Shown piece by piece: positions 1-11,700 of a DNA stretch of 64,000 nucleotides. The DNA lies in the NCBI GenBank assembly GCA_023374025.1, contig SIJG01000006.1:1735102-1799101 (forward strand), written 5' to 3'. The position numbers and the translations under genes are program-made. Origin of the DNA: Heterodera schachtii (lineage: Eukaryota; Nematoda; Chromadorea; Rhabditida; Heteroderidae). Positions within the stretch are counted from its first letter, which is position 1, and each line of letters opens with the position of its first letter. The notes below the pieces were generated by a model. The model saw nothing but the letters and a program-made list of their open reading frames with translations, searched no databases and was not told the origin of the DNA.

Positions 1-370
1 AGTCGACAATCCCCCCCCCCCCCCCCATTCTCCATTTATCCCCCAGTATCCAATTATCACCCCCACCCCTTTCTGAGGAGGTTGAACAATAATGCCCCAT
101 GAGGGATAATTAGAGAAAATACGGTTTTATGCCCAACTTTACCGTTTTTATTATTAGCCATTTTATCAACGATTGATTTATTCACAAAGAATTTCACATA
201 CAAATAAAATACAATGGGAATGGAAATGGACGCATTTGCGAGCAAGCAAAGCTCAAATAGATACATACAAACAGACAAATTGAATGAGTCCAACCAACTA
301 AATACCGAACCAGTCTACGAAAAATTGGTGATTGAACTCATAAAAGCATTGATCATTTTAAAATTGTTTT
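1..370. repeat. Poly-C tract and gene-family 3' flank
   Basis: A run of C occupies about 11-27. The stretch around 140-245 (accgtttttattatta... then gcatttgcgagcaagcaaag) recurs at about 14780-14890 and 27250-27360, in each case just downstream of a type B F-box-like gene on the minus strand. It is therefore the shared 3' flank/UTR of that subfamily. Positions 60-120 resemble, inverted, the ggggataattagagactggg repeat near 48050-48140. I see no coding exon here; in particular the short last exon that the neighbouring type B gene should have is missing. Confidence 0.55.
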
Positions 371-376
371 GTTCAC

Positions 377-1444
377 CCGTCGTCATATCCGCCATCTTTG
401 GTCTCAATGTCAATTGGATTCGTTCGATCATTCATTTCATCCTTCACTTTTAGCCATTTCCTCTGATCCCATCCAATTGGACAACGCATGATCATAACAT
501 CTGTGCCATATTGTTCCAGTGTCAATTTCTCCTCAGTCACTTCGTTGATCAGATCAAATAGCGCAACGGAGTCAATCGGAGAAGACAGCAAAAAGTGAAT
601 GCGAAAAATCGCTGGTGAAGAAGCATTGGAAAATGCCTAAAAAATGGGACAAAAAATCATAGAAAAGCCAATAAAATAGGGGATAATCACCCTTTTGAAT
701 TGTCCAATCATTGAAGTCCATTGTTCCTCCTCCATTGAATTAACAGAGCATCTGAACAGCTTCGACACACCGTTCGGATGGGGCGTCAACAACCATTTGG
801 CCACCGCTTGGCCATCCGACGCCTTGGCACTGTCATCGGGCGGAAAAGCGGGCACAATGTCGTGATTGAACACGTTAACACCAAAAAGAGATGGACATTT
901 GCTGAGTATTGATGGGTCCAATTGACGGAAACGGCGAAAAATGGTGGCATTCAAAAACAGAAAACGCATTGAATTGCGGAACATTGGCAAAATGTTGAGC
1001 AAAAAGTAGTCCAAAATGCGAACATTTTCAGTGGTAATGTCCAAGAATATTGAACAAATGGCGAAAAAACGGTGAAAACGGCGGAGAAATGCGACCACAT
1101 TTTGATCGCTGTAGCTGAAAAGCATAAAATTATGAAAAATTTCAATCTAGTAATCAGTTTATTACATGGTCTGAATGCGTCTGAATCCGATGACTTTGTT
1201 CGGCAACGGATTTTGCGGGATTGGCAATGGATTGCCATCGGCAAATTTGACAATTTGCATTTTCTTCGTGCCATTCTCTCCAATTTTGTGGCAAATTCGC
1301 ATTTTGCCTAATTTCCATTTGCGTGTCTTGAAGTGTTCGTCCACGTAGAAGTCAAATCGACGGCTGATCAGTGCAATTTCGAGGCCAAGTTGAGAAGGCA
1401 CAAGGAAATCGAAGACCAAAAGCCAACAATCGGCGCAGATAAAG
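377..1444 (-). pseudogene. Type B F-box-like gene, truncated at both ends
   Basis: Three consecutive exons read in frame on the minus strand: exon 2 at 1444-1166 (C-A-D-C-W-L-L-V-F-D-F-L, an F-box-like motif), exon 3 at 1114-691 (Y-S-D-Q-N-V...G-Q-A-V-A-K-W-L-L) and exon 4 at 636-377 (I-N-E-V-T-E-E-K-L...R-C-P-I-G-W...G-G-Y-D-D-G). Junctions are GT-AG with phases 2 and 0, as in the complete copy at 27477-29021. The initiating micro-exon and the terminal exon are both absent: sequence upstream of about 1581 switches to a type A fragment on the other strand, and nothing matching exon 5 lies below 377. F-box proteins are substrate adaptors of SCF ubiquitin ligases; that function is inferred from the family-like N-terminal motif only. 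The body has no stop, so truncation is the reason for the pseudogene call. Confidence 0.6.
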
Positions 1445-1580
1445 CTGAAAAAAATGAAGAATTTTTTCCAAAATTTTTTATTTTTTTTTTTACATTTTTT
1501 TGCGAGGGCGTCGAAGGCTTTTGACATGATCAAAAAGTGACCAAAGAATGCTGGCACAGCCGACCAACAGAACAGACATG

Positions 1581-2048
1581 GCACACGCGACTCCTGGCCA
1601 AGTGTTGTCCAAATGGTTGCACACACCGAGCAGCGACGATCAGCCCAAGCGATTGTTTTGCAGAAATTATGATTATATGTCGATGCTGAGTGTCAACCAG
1701 TGGGTCGTTAAGTTCAAGGAGGTCAAACGGACTAACAATTTTCAAAGTATCTATCTATTTTTTCCCAATGGTTTTTTAGGCATTTCTCCGTGCCACCACT
1801 TCTGTCAACTACAAAATTCGTCTTCAACTTTTCAAGTCAAAAAAACTTAAGCCATTTGAATCGGTGAATGAACGGACGAAAGAACAGATGACATTGGTGA
1901 AAGAAGGCGATAATGGAAATTCTCATTTTGTTTGGCTGTTGGAGCGATGCAAAATTGGGGGAATGGCGACGACGGTTCAGTGGGAAGAAGAAAATTCGGA
2001 CAATTTGAACGATGTCCATTTTACGTTTTATGAAGCTTCTTGCATTGG
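1581..2048 (+). pseudogene. Type A F-box-like gene fragment (exons 3 end and 4)
   Basis: From about 1581 the plus strand encodes the end of type A exon 3 (G-Q-V-L-S-K-W-L-H-T-P...Q-P-K-R-L...F-K-E-V). After an intron with a TTTTTTAG acceptor comes exon 4 at 1780-2048 (A-F-L-R-A-T-T-S-V-N-Y-K-I-R-L...V-N-E-R-T-K-E...W-L-L-E-R-C), ending at the usual GG^GTGAG donor. The F-box exon and most of exon 3 are absent. The fragment abuts a type B sequence in the opposite orientation, so this is a recombination product. A last exon is not clear. Probably non-functional. Confidence 0.6.
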
Positions 2049-2399
2049 GTGAGAGAGTGAAGAAAGTAGCTTTTGATTGGGCTCTATTACAGTTTTTAGG
2101 ACGGACAATAAAATGATTTGACAATTCTTTAATTTATGGCCAAATGTTTAGAAAACAAAATTTTGGTGAAATTTTCTGGCCATATTTTTTTTGAAATTTT
2201 GCAGAATAACAGAGGAATCTTGGGGCTATCGAATGTTACCAAGAATATTTGATTCGGATGTTTCTGGAAAAAGTTATGTATGGTAAATTAAAGTTGAAAA
2301 ATTAGGTGAACTGCAATAGAGCCCCCCCCCCCCCTGTGCTTTAATTGATGTCGGTCACATTAATTTTTTCACATTTCATTTAGGCGATTGTCTCCACTA

Positions 2400-2506
2400 A
2401 ATGTGAATCTAACAAATAAGGACAAAACAAATCCAACCGAAATGGGAGGAAAAAATTAATGAAAATTTTGTAATTTTATTTACGAAAATTTCTTACCGTC
2501 TGTTCA
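2400..2506 (-). pseudogene. Relic of type A exon 1 and start of exon 2
   Basis: ATGAACAGACG followed by the donor GTAAGA lies at 2506-2496 on the minus strand, identical in layout to the micro-exon 1 of intact type A genes. The following exon 2 start (TTGGATTTGT, about 2436) is recognisable but its acceptor reads CGG instead of CAG and homology stops within about 30 bases. A broken 5' end only. Confidence 0.45.
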
Positions 2507-2509
2507 TTT

Positions 2510-3390
2510 TTGCTGAACAATTTGCTTGGTGGACTGAAGGCGAGAAAGTTTTGATTGGCGTAAAACTGAAAAAAAATTCGTTCTTCTAAAAATTTAACAT
2601 TTCATTCGCCAAAAAATGAACATTATGCCATAACATTCATAAATGCAAATACAAATCTTTTTTTTTCTTAAGAAATAAGTCTCCAATTGCCGATTTCAAA
2701 AGCAGCAAAATTGCTTAAAATTAGCACTTCTGTGAGCCCCATTGTAGTTGGTAAACTTAAAAAAAATTTTGAATTCTTAAAAATTTTTTGGGGGTTTTCT
2801 AAATCTTTAAAATAAAAATGTAGTTGATTGTTATATACAAGAGTTATGGCCAAAAAACAACTCAAAAAATGTAATTATCCTGGCCATTTTGCGCCGCACG
2901 TCTGTCTTTTTTTCAACCGAATCTCGAAGTTAGGAGTAGAGACCGGCGCGGGATTTTGCGGGATTCCAGTCCGCAATCCCGCATTTTTTCGAAAATGCGG
3001 GATTAATCTCGCGGGGTACCGTCCTCCAAAAAATGTTGAGTTCAAATCCCGCAGCGGGCGTGACCCGCAAATTTTAAATTTCCGGTCTCTAGTTAGGAGT
3101 ACCCATTTTGTTCATTTTCCGCAATTGAAACTTCAAAAACCGTTTTTTCCTATTCCGCACCTCGGCGGAATTCGGGAGAGGGCTCTTTTTCACTTTTGGC
3201 TTCAAATTAATGACCCCATTTTCAGTTTTTTAAATGGTTCAATTGGTATTATTGACACGTAAACTTAAAAAAGAAATTTGTAGCTGAGAAAAAAAAATTT
3301 ATTCCAACGAAAGAAATTAACAAAAGTATTTTGCAGAAAAAAGATAGCATCAAATCCATTTCCAATTGTGTGAGATCGATCATTTCTCAT
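2510..3390. other. Non-coding interval with dispersed repeats
   Basis: AT-rich sequence with no convincing gene. About 2938-3095 contains self-complementary words around 'cgggattttgcggg' and 'gcaatcccgc', bracketed by 'gaccggcg' and 'ggtctctag', which looks like a small foldback repeat. Similar 'gatcccgaatcgggatcccg' words occur near 58020-58060. Confidence 0.4.
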
Positions 3391-3400
3391 TAAAATTAAT

Positions 3401-5196
3401 TCACTTCCGCGGAATCCGACGACGTTTCAATGCTTTGGCCCGTTTCTTCTCCTTCTTTTTATTCTTCTTTCGCTTGGGACGAGTCCTAAAATTAAATAAA
3501 ATTTAAATTATTCTTTACAGGGAAAAGGACAAAATTTAGCCATCAAAATTTAAAAAAATTAAACATATTAAATTTTCAAGAAAAAATCATTGAACTTTTT
3601 ATCAGAAAATTTCAAGCCAAATCTAGGCGCCGAAACGCGTGGGTCCCATTTTTATGGTATTTTTGTACCTATTTCACCCTTTACGAAGAATTTTTCCAAA
3701 AAAAAACCATTTAAAGAATTTTTATTTACATTTTGATACATATTTCGGTATTTTTATTATATATTTATGTACATATTCTGATCACTTTTTGTACATATTT
3801 TTGGCAGCCCTATGCATTAGTAAGTTTTTTCGAAAATTTTCCAAAAAATCGTTAAAAAAATTTTTTTGTTTGGTCCACTCCTTTTAAAGCTTACCCAGTC
3901 AAACTTTGGCCACCAAACAAATTAAATTTGACATTTTTCAAATTGTCATCCCAAATAGCGTCGTTTTCCCACCAAACAGCCGCCGTCTCCCCAACAATTA
4001 TTGGACATCGCTTCAACAACCAATACTGTCCAACTTTTTTCTCTAATATCAGCTTTTCTTTGGTCCGTTCGTTGACCAATTCAAATGGTTCAATTGATCC
4101 TATTAGCAGGCGAATGCCAATACGAATTTTGTAGCTGACCGAAGCGGTGGCACGGAGAAATGTCTAATTAAAGGCAATCAATCAATTAGTCGTTTAATGA
4201 ATCAAACACACCTCCTTGAAATCGTTGATCCAATCTAAGTCTGCGAGAAACTTCGCACAAAGCAATCGCTTTGGTTGTCCATTTTTTCTCGGCGTGTGCA
4301 ACCATTTGGACAATGCTTGGCCAGCAGTTGCATTCGGCCCATCGTCAGCAATTGCATCGGGGAACAGATCACCAGAATCGATTGAAATCAATTGATCAAG
4401 ACCAGTGAGCAGTGTCGGTGAAATATGGCGACGCAAATTGTCCAAGTGATCACAGCAAGTGAGATGACGAATGCTGGGCGCAAAAATGGGCCAAATTTGA
4501 CGGCCAAAAATTTCCCAAATCGGATGATTATCTTCAGTTTTGTTTGACACATTCAACTCTAATTTGGTGCCCATTCTGTCGCAGTCCCAAATTTGCTTGT
4601 TGGAACGGATAAATTCAATGACGGAATGGTTAATGTACCTGAAAAAATATAAAATATGCTTTAATGGAGAGAGACAAATGTTTTAAGTTACAAAATCTGA
4701 AGTTGCTTAAAGCGGATTTTGTTGGGCAGCGGACGGTCGGGAAATGGAAATGCCACAAATGTGTCATCGATTCGTACAGACAATTTCGGTTTTGGTCCTT
4801 TGTCCTTGCTAATTATTGTCGACTTGCTAATTGTCAATTCCGATTTGGCATCAAAATGCGTGTCCACCAAAGCATCCAAACGGTCGGAAACCATTGCCAA
4901 TATGAGGCCAAGTTCAACACGTTCAAAGAACGGGAGAATGTCCGTCTAAACATCCGCACAAATCCAACTGAAATAGTGCGTAAAAATTAATGAAAAGAGA
5001 AGCCGGATGAAAACCAAAAATGGGGAACAAATACTGGAAAAAATACACTTTTTGTTCGAATTCAAAATTGGTCAAAACTGAGGCCGGATTTGTGATCAGC
5101 GACCCCGAAAGCCTGTAAGGCTCACGAAAAATGGAAAAAGTGCCGAAAATTCTTTAAAAATTTCTCACATTTTTTTCTTAAACGTCGTTGGTTCAT
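3401..5196 (-). pseudogene. Type A F-box-like gene with nonsense codon
   Basis: Exons on the minus strand: possible exon 1 near 5196-5183, exon 2 at 4967-4692, exon 3 at 4638-4212, exon 4 at 4163-3895 and exon 5 at 3485-3401. Exon 3 has the family signature R-R-H-I-S-P-T-L-L...D-D-G-P-N-A-T-A-G-Q-A-L-S-K-W. Exon 5 is a lysine/arginine-rich tail (K-R-K-K-N-K-K-K-E-K-K-R-A-K-A) resembling a nuclear localisation signal. Within the F-box motif the invariant Trp of D-V-W-M-D-I-L is a TAG stop (about 4952), so the reading frame from exon 1 is broken. The exon 1 donor is also abnormal (CG followed by TTTAAG rather than GTAAG). Otherwise the copy is complete. It is most likely a recently inactivated gene; the TAG would need confirmation from reads. 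Confidence 0.6.
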
Positions 5197-5199
5197 TTT

Positions 5200-5870
5200 G
5201 CGTCAATTAGCAGCACAATTATTGTCGTAATTTGTGATTGCCAAAAATGAAATAAGATAACTAAATGAAAATTTTATATGTATTAGAAAAAGTAATTAGA
5301 AAATGTGCAAATAATTTTCATTGGTCGCTTTATATTTCTAGATTTTGACAAAAAAAAACAAGTTATTTGGCTAAAATTTTGAAAATCTAAAGGAATAGAA
5401 GGACGGGCTGAAGACGAGAACAATTTGATTGGTTTGAAAATGAGAAAAAATTCGTCCTGAAAAAAGTCATAATATATCTAGGCCGTTTTAGGACCAAAAA
5501 TAAGAAATTCGAAAATTGAATTTTCTACTTTTTGCTCGAATTTGGGTCCGGGTTTCGACATAGGTAAAAATTAATGTCAGATTCGGATTCTCCGACCCCT
5601 AAAACCCGTAATATGACCTTTTCTCGAAAAAAATTTCAAAAATTTTCTTTTTCTTAAAAGGGGGGGGATACCATCCGTACTATTACCGGGGATTCGATAT
5701 TGGCCGGAATAGAGATGCCAGCCAGAATCATGATCAGTAGGGTTATGACATTGTATGCATAAAAATTACATTTTACGCCGAATTTTTCGAAAAATGCAAA
5801 GACATTTCAAAAAGATTTTTGAATTTAATCATTTTATGAATTTTATGGCATTATGTTCATTTTTTAATTG
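5200..5870. repeat. Dispersed foldback-type repeat sequence
   Basis: No gene seen. The region around 5500-5640 carries words ('gaatttgggtccgggtttcg', 'gattcggattctccgacccc') that recur in both orientations at about 14240-14300, 14460-14540, 15185-15250, 18330-18390, 24290-24360, 41500-41550 and 42650-42870. They belong to the internal part of the foldback family annotated at 14158-14607. Confidence 0.45.
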
Positions 5871-5881
5871 GCGACATTTTG

Positions 5882-6683
5882 CGGTCGGGGTCGTTTTCGC
5901 GTGGCCATTTTCGCGTGAGGGCCATTTTCGCGTGGCCGTTTTCGCGTGGTTGCACATAAGCGAATTTTTTATATTTTGAAAAATTTTTTCACTCCCGTTT
6001 TATTTCGGGTGCTTAATTCAATCTATATTTAAGTGAATTTTATAAACTAAATTAATACTGACAAATTATTATACAGTCTAATAATTTTTCACGGTCTAAT
6101 GCTTTGCTGGTATTAGTGTAGACTCACCATCCCAAATGCAATTTGGTATAAAATTGTTTTCTCTCTTTCTGGCAGGCTTATTTATCATAATTTAAAAAAA
6201 TTTCCAACCCCTATTACAGAATTTTTTCTATATAAAATTGAGTTATTTGGCGTAAAATGTTTGGGGCATAATTTTTGTACGGCAAAAAATTGAACAAAAA
6301 ATTAACACTTTCCAATTGGTTAATCTTTTGGATATGTGAAAAGAAGAGTTCCCCGCCCCCGAAAAAGAAAAAAAGAAAAGAAATGTCGTGATGCCGATGG
6401 TCGGATTCTGTGTCTCATTCACGTTGTCAATACTAGAGTTGTTAATCTTTACAAGCATAAAAATGAGGACGCTTTTGAGTAAATAAAAGCAAAAAATTGT
6501 TTGAAATCGGGTTCGCGATTCGAAATAGGTCAAAATGAATGTTCGGCACACATCCGACCAATATTAGTCGTAAACAGGCACTCACGCGAAAACGTACCCC
6601 ACGCGAAAACGGGCCACGCGAAAACGGGCCACGCGAAAACGGGCCCCACGCGAAAACGGGCCACGCGAAAACGTCCTGGCCCC
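5882..6683. mobile_element. Non-autonomous Mutator-like element, unit CACGCGAAAACGGGC
   Basis: An 802-bp element with inverted ends built from tandem repeats: about four GTTTTCGCGTGG-type units at 5890-5950 and about six complementary units (CACGCGAAAACGGGC) at 6580-6675. The outer ends begin CGGTCGGGGTCG on the left and, reverse complemented, GGGGCCAGGACG on the right. A perfect 9-bp direct duplication GACATTTTG flanks it (5873-5881 and 6684-6692), the size typical of Mutator-like transposons. The interior is AT-rich with no transposase reading frame, so it would depend on a partner in trans. Confidence 0.75.
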
Positions 6684-6692
6684 GACATTTTG

Positions 6693-7080
6693 CCGAAATA
6701 TTACATTTTCAAGATGTTTTTTTTTTCTCCGTTTCACATCAAACAAAAGTTCCCCCACCTTTGGTCCATTTATTCCATTAGGTTTTCAAATTTTTAGCCA
6801 AAAATTTTTTGGATCAAAATCTGTTACAAAAATCAACTTAGCAATTAGTTTTGAAAATATGTAATATTGCAAAAACATAGTGAAAACAGTGGTCCTTGGC
6901 CCAAATAAAAGCAACTACGGTTTTTCCTGCTTAAAATTTAGCGATCAAATTGGAAATAATTTTTTTTTGCTTATTTTTACTTTTTTTTCACAACATAAAT
7001 AAAGTTTTTTTTAGTTTATTTAACATCATTTTTCGCAATCACAAATTACGACAATAATTGTGTGCTGTTAATTGCCGCAA
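6693..7080. other. AT-rich spacer, no gene
   Basis: Low-complexity AT-rich sequence upstream of an F-box-like pseudogene. I see no exon, RNA gene or repeat boundary that I can support. Confidence 0.4.
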
Positions 7081-8427
7081 AATGAACCGACGTTTAAGGA
7101 AATGTGAGAAATTTTTAAATGATAGAATTTTCGGCTTTTTTACAGTTTATTGAGCCCTTACGAAAAACCACAGGGGTAAAGGGCTTTTGAGGTAAAATCT
7201 TTGCTAAACCCCAACTCATTGTGAAAAACAGAAATTTTTTACAAATCGTAGTACGAATTTGCGGTTTCAGGCTTTTAATTTGTAATTTTTCAAAACTTTG
7301 TTCCCAACTTTTACTTTTCATTGGGCCCATTAAACTACAAAAAGTGCCAATTTCTCTTTTTAAGTCATTTTTACGCACTCATTTCAGTTGGATTTGTGGC
7401 GACGTTTTGATGGACATTCTGCCCTTCTTTGACCATGCTAAACTCGGCCTCAAAATGGCATTGCTTTCCGACCGTTTCGATGTTTTGGCGGACACGCATT
7501 TTAATGGCAAAACGGAATTTACGCTTTGGAGAACAATCAAAATTCAAAAGTACGAAGGACCGAAACCAGTGCTATTTGTTTATGGAAAATGGAAGAGTTT
7601 TCCGCTGCCGGACCGTCCGCTGCCAAACAAAATCCGCTTTAATTTTGTATATTAAAGCATTTGTGTGTTTCTTCAGTTACATTGACCGCTCCGTCATTGA
7701 ATTTCTCCATGCCAACAAGCAAATTTGGGACAGAAGTGGCACCAAATTGGAGTTGCCTATTACGAATGTTCAGCCAATTTGGGATGTTTTGACCAGTGAA
7801 ATTTGGCCCATTTTTGCAACAAATATTCGCCATTTGAGCATTGCCGGTCATATCCATTTGGACAATTTGCGTCGCCGCATTTCACCAACAGTTCTCGTCG
7901 ATCTTGATCAATTGACTTCGATCGATTCTGGTCTTCTGTTCCCCGATGGAATTGGTGATCATTTTGATGAACCGAATGCAACTGGTGGCCAAGCGTTGTA
8001 AAATGGTTGCATACGCCGAGCAAAAATGGTCAACCGAAGCAATTGCGTTGTAATGTTTATTTGGATTCACCGTCTCTCGAAGGATCAACAATTTCAAAGA
8101 GGTGGTCCGCCGTATTTTCGTTATTTTTTAGTCTCAAATAATTGCAACATCAAAACATGGTCATTCTTAGGGCTTCCTTTTTTAGGTGAGAAAAATCGCG
8201 AAATAGGTAGAAAAATAGGTAAATAAAATTTTTTATTAATGATTTTTTAGTGGAAAAAAGGTAAAAAAAAGTAAAATTTTAGTTCTATTTCTGTGTAGAC
8301 GAATAATTTAAATAATTGTATTGTTTTCTTACCAGATAATGAACAATTTAATTAATTTGTTAAGAAAAAAATTAATTAATTTTGTGGGATGAATTTTCGA
8401 GAAAATTTTCCAGTTCTTAGGGGTGTA

Positions 8428-8697
8428 TGTTACGCCGACAAGTCCACAGTGAATAAACCAAAAGTTTATTCAAACAAAATAAAAAAGGGACAAGGCGAAC
8501 AATAAATTAAATATTGATTAGAATGGGGTCACAGAGGAAGAAGGGAGAAAATGACAAAGTGAACAGAAGAAGTGAATGAGGGAGGATGGAGGAGGGGTAT
8601 TTATGCAAAAATAAATGAGGGGTCAAACAGTGTATGTGTGGAGGGGGAAAAAGATAAAACATAATGCCACACATATTCAAATGGTGTCTCCCGAACA
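8428..8697 (-). repeat. 3' LTR of Ty3 element 1
   Basis: 270 bp, TGTTACGCCG...CCGAACA on the plus strand. It is identical to the copy at 13302-13571 except for one base in the A/G run near position 60 of the LTR. It is preceded by the GTGTA duplication and followed by the polypurine tract. Confidence 0.9.
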
Positions 8698-8756
8698 CCT
8701 CCCCTTTTTTTTAAAGAGTCTTCCATCCTTCTGATCAGCAGGCACAGGTCCTCAGA

Positions 8757-11700
8757 TCACTTCGGCGAGTAGCGATCGGGCGGACGACGGTTCCGTTGGG
8801 GGTACTGTCGTCGAGGACGAATCGGCGAATTTTGCTGTTGTTCGGCAGGTGGTGGATCATTTGCTGGCTCAGCATTGTCCACAATATTTGGTTGAACCAC
8901 GGCCACGTTTGGGCGCTGGTTTGGTTGTTGTGCCACGTTTGGCAAACCAAAATCTTCATTCAAAACCGTTAATGGGTCAATGTCCATTTGGTTGTTGTCC
9001 CTCTTGATCAGCTGATTCGCGTGGAAACGGGATGTTGTTCCGTTCGGGAATTCCACGTCGTACATCACTCCTTTCGAAGTCGTGACGTGTCCAGCTTTCC
9101 ATTGTTGGGACAGCCGGTGACGAGCATAGACTTTATCTCCGACTGAGAAAAATCTCGGTTTTGCTCCGAAGCGTCGGTTGAATGTCTTTTCCATGGCTTC
9201 GTCACGGATGATCGGCTGTTTCGGTTTTGGCATGAGCAGGTCCAATGTTGTCCGAACTTTGCGCTGGAGGAACATTTCGGCCGGACTTTTGCCATTTAGC
9301 GACTCGCTTGGCGTAGTCCTGTAAGTGACCAAAAATGTTTCCAATGCGCTGGCAATTCCCTCCCCTTTTAATTTTCGGGACGTTCGTTTGAACGTGTCCA
9401 CAAAACGTTCAGCCTGCCCATTTGACATGGGATTATAAGGCGCCGAAAACAGGTGGGTAATGCCGTTTTGAGTGACGAATTGCTTAAATTCGTTGGACGT
9501 AAATTGGGTGCCGTTGTCGGTGACCAAAGTCTCCGGCAAGCCAAAAGTCGAGCAAAGGGCGCGCAACTTTTCAATTGTTGCCGCTGTTCCGGATGAGCGC
9601 ATCTCGAAAACTTCAGGCCATTTCGAGAAAGAGTCCACGATGATGAGGAACATTTTTCCGAAAAACGGTCCGGCATAGTCCATGTGAATTCGTTTCCATG
9701 GACCATCCGTTTTTGGCCAAGAGTGAAGTTCGGTCTTCACTGGTGCTTTTGCTTCTGCAGCGCACGGTTGGCACGATTTTACCACGTTTTCGATTTGCTC
9801 GTCCATTCCGGGCCAATAAACGTATTGGCGCGCGAGGCTTTTCATTCGTTTAATTCCGGGGTGCCCTTTGTGCAAGAGTTGCAACACCTCATTTTGCAGC
9901 GAGGCAGGGACCACGACTCGTTCGGAAAAAAGCAAACAATCATTCTCGATTGTCAATGCCTCGCGCCTGCGGTGGAACGGCAGGAGTTCGTCCGAAATTG
10001 CCTTTTTGTTAGGCCATTGGGTTTTAACGAACTTTTTGACCTGTTGGATTGTCTGATCCTGATCAGCGGCTCTGATCAGATCCTCATTGACAATCGGAAG
10101 TCCTTTTTCGATGGCGTTCAGCACTAAATTTCCAGCAGTGCTAATACTTGCCACAATTCTTTCATCGTCCGGCAGCGGCGTTTTTGCGATCAGTCGCGAC
10201 AAAACATCGGCATGTCCAAATTCTGACGTGCTTTTGTATTCGATGTTGAAGTCGTAGCCTAAAAGAGTGATGGCCCAGCGCTGCAATCGATTTGCTGTGC
10301 AAGCTTTTATCCCCTTTTTGTTGCCAAAAATGGCCAACAAAGGTTTGTGATCCGTCTGCAGTGTAAAATGACGTCCAAATAAGTATTTATGGAATTTTTT
10401 TACTGCGTAGATTAGAGCTAATCCCTCCTTTTCAATTTGGGAATAGTTCTTTTCAGCGGGCGTAAGCGAGCATGAGGCATGCGCGATGGCCTTCAAATTG
10501 CTTTCCGGAAAACGATGACAGATGACGGCTCCAATGCCGTGCTCGGAAGCATCGGCTGAAACGACGATTTCGCGAGCCGGGTCGTAATGTGTCAGCAGTT
10601 TGTCTGACTGCAGGATTTTGATGACCTTATCGAAGGCCTGCTGGCACTCATTCGACCAAATCCATGCCACGTCCTGCTTCAGCAACTCATCCATTGGTTG
10701 TCTGATGAATCGCATGTTTCGGACGAATTGCTGGTAATGATTGATCATTCCAAGGAACGAACGCAATTCCGAAACATTCGTTGGTACTGGCATATCAGCA
10801 ATGGCTTGGATTTTCGCTGGGTCCGGCCTTCTTCCGTCTTTGTCGACAATGAAGCCCAAATACTTGATTTGGCTTTGGAAGAAGGAGCACTTCTCTGGCT
10901 TGATCCGGAATCCAAAGTTTTCCATTCGTTGGAAAACATTTGCCAAATGCTGTTGATGTTCATCGGCGGATCTGCTCACCACGATGACATCATCCAAATA
11001 TGCGATTGCGCAATTACAGCCAGCCAACATCGAATCCATGATGGATTGAAATATTCCTGGGGCGGACTTTACGCCGAAAGGAAGTCTTTGGTACTCAAAG
11101 TTACCACGATGCGTTGCGATGGTGCACAATTCCTTTGAATTGTCATCCAATTCAATCTGCAAATACGCATCTTTGAGATCGATCTGGGAGAAGACTTGTC
11201 CTCCATTCAGTGTCGCGAAAATGTCCTCGGGCACTGGTAATGGGTGCTGATGCAACAGAAGTGCGCTGTTCAACCCAGTTGAAAAGTCGGCGCAAACGCG
11301 CGTGGAACCGTTGGCCTTTTTGACCACAACAATGGGTGCGGCCCAACGAGTGTGTTCCACCGGACGAATGACTCCGAGTTCCATAAGCCGGTCCAATTCG
11401 GCCTCAACCACCAATCTGGTGTTGTATGGCACAGGACGAGGTCGGCAATACACAGGAACGGCGTCGTGTTTCAGCTCCAATCGGGCTTTTGCCTTCACGC
11501 ATCGGCCAAGTCCATCGGCAAACAGTCGAGAAAATTTTTCTTTCAAAATTTCCAAAGTCGAGTCCTGTTCCGAAAATTGGACATTGTTGAGCTTTAAAAC
11601 ATCTTCCAAATTCGTCCGAAATGAGTCCATGAGACCCAAAGCATCCAGCATATCGATCCCCAAAAGGTTTAATGATCCTTCGTCGGATACATAAAATGTT

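Noticed and set aside
1530..1626. Conserved peptide W-S-A-V-P-A-F-F-G upstream of type B exon 2 as coding exon
   Set aside because: Conserved at DNA level in three copies, but it lies inside intron 1 of the copies with a proper micro-exon start and cannot be spliced in phase.
2828..3262. 144-codon plus-strand frame
   Set aside because: Runs through a self-complementary repeat and AT-rich DNA; no homology, start context or splice support.
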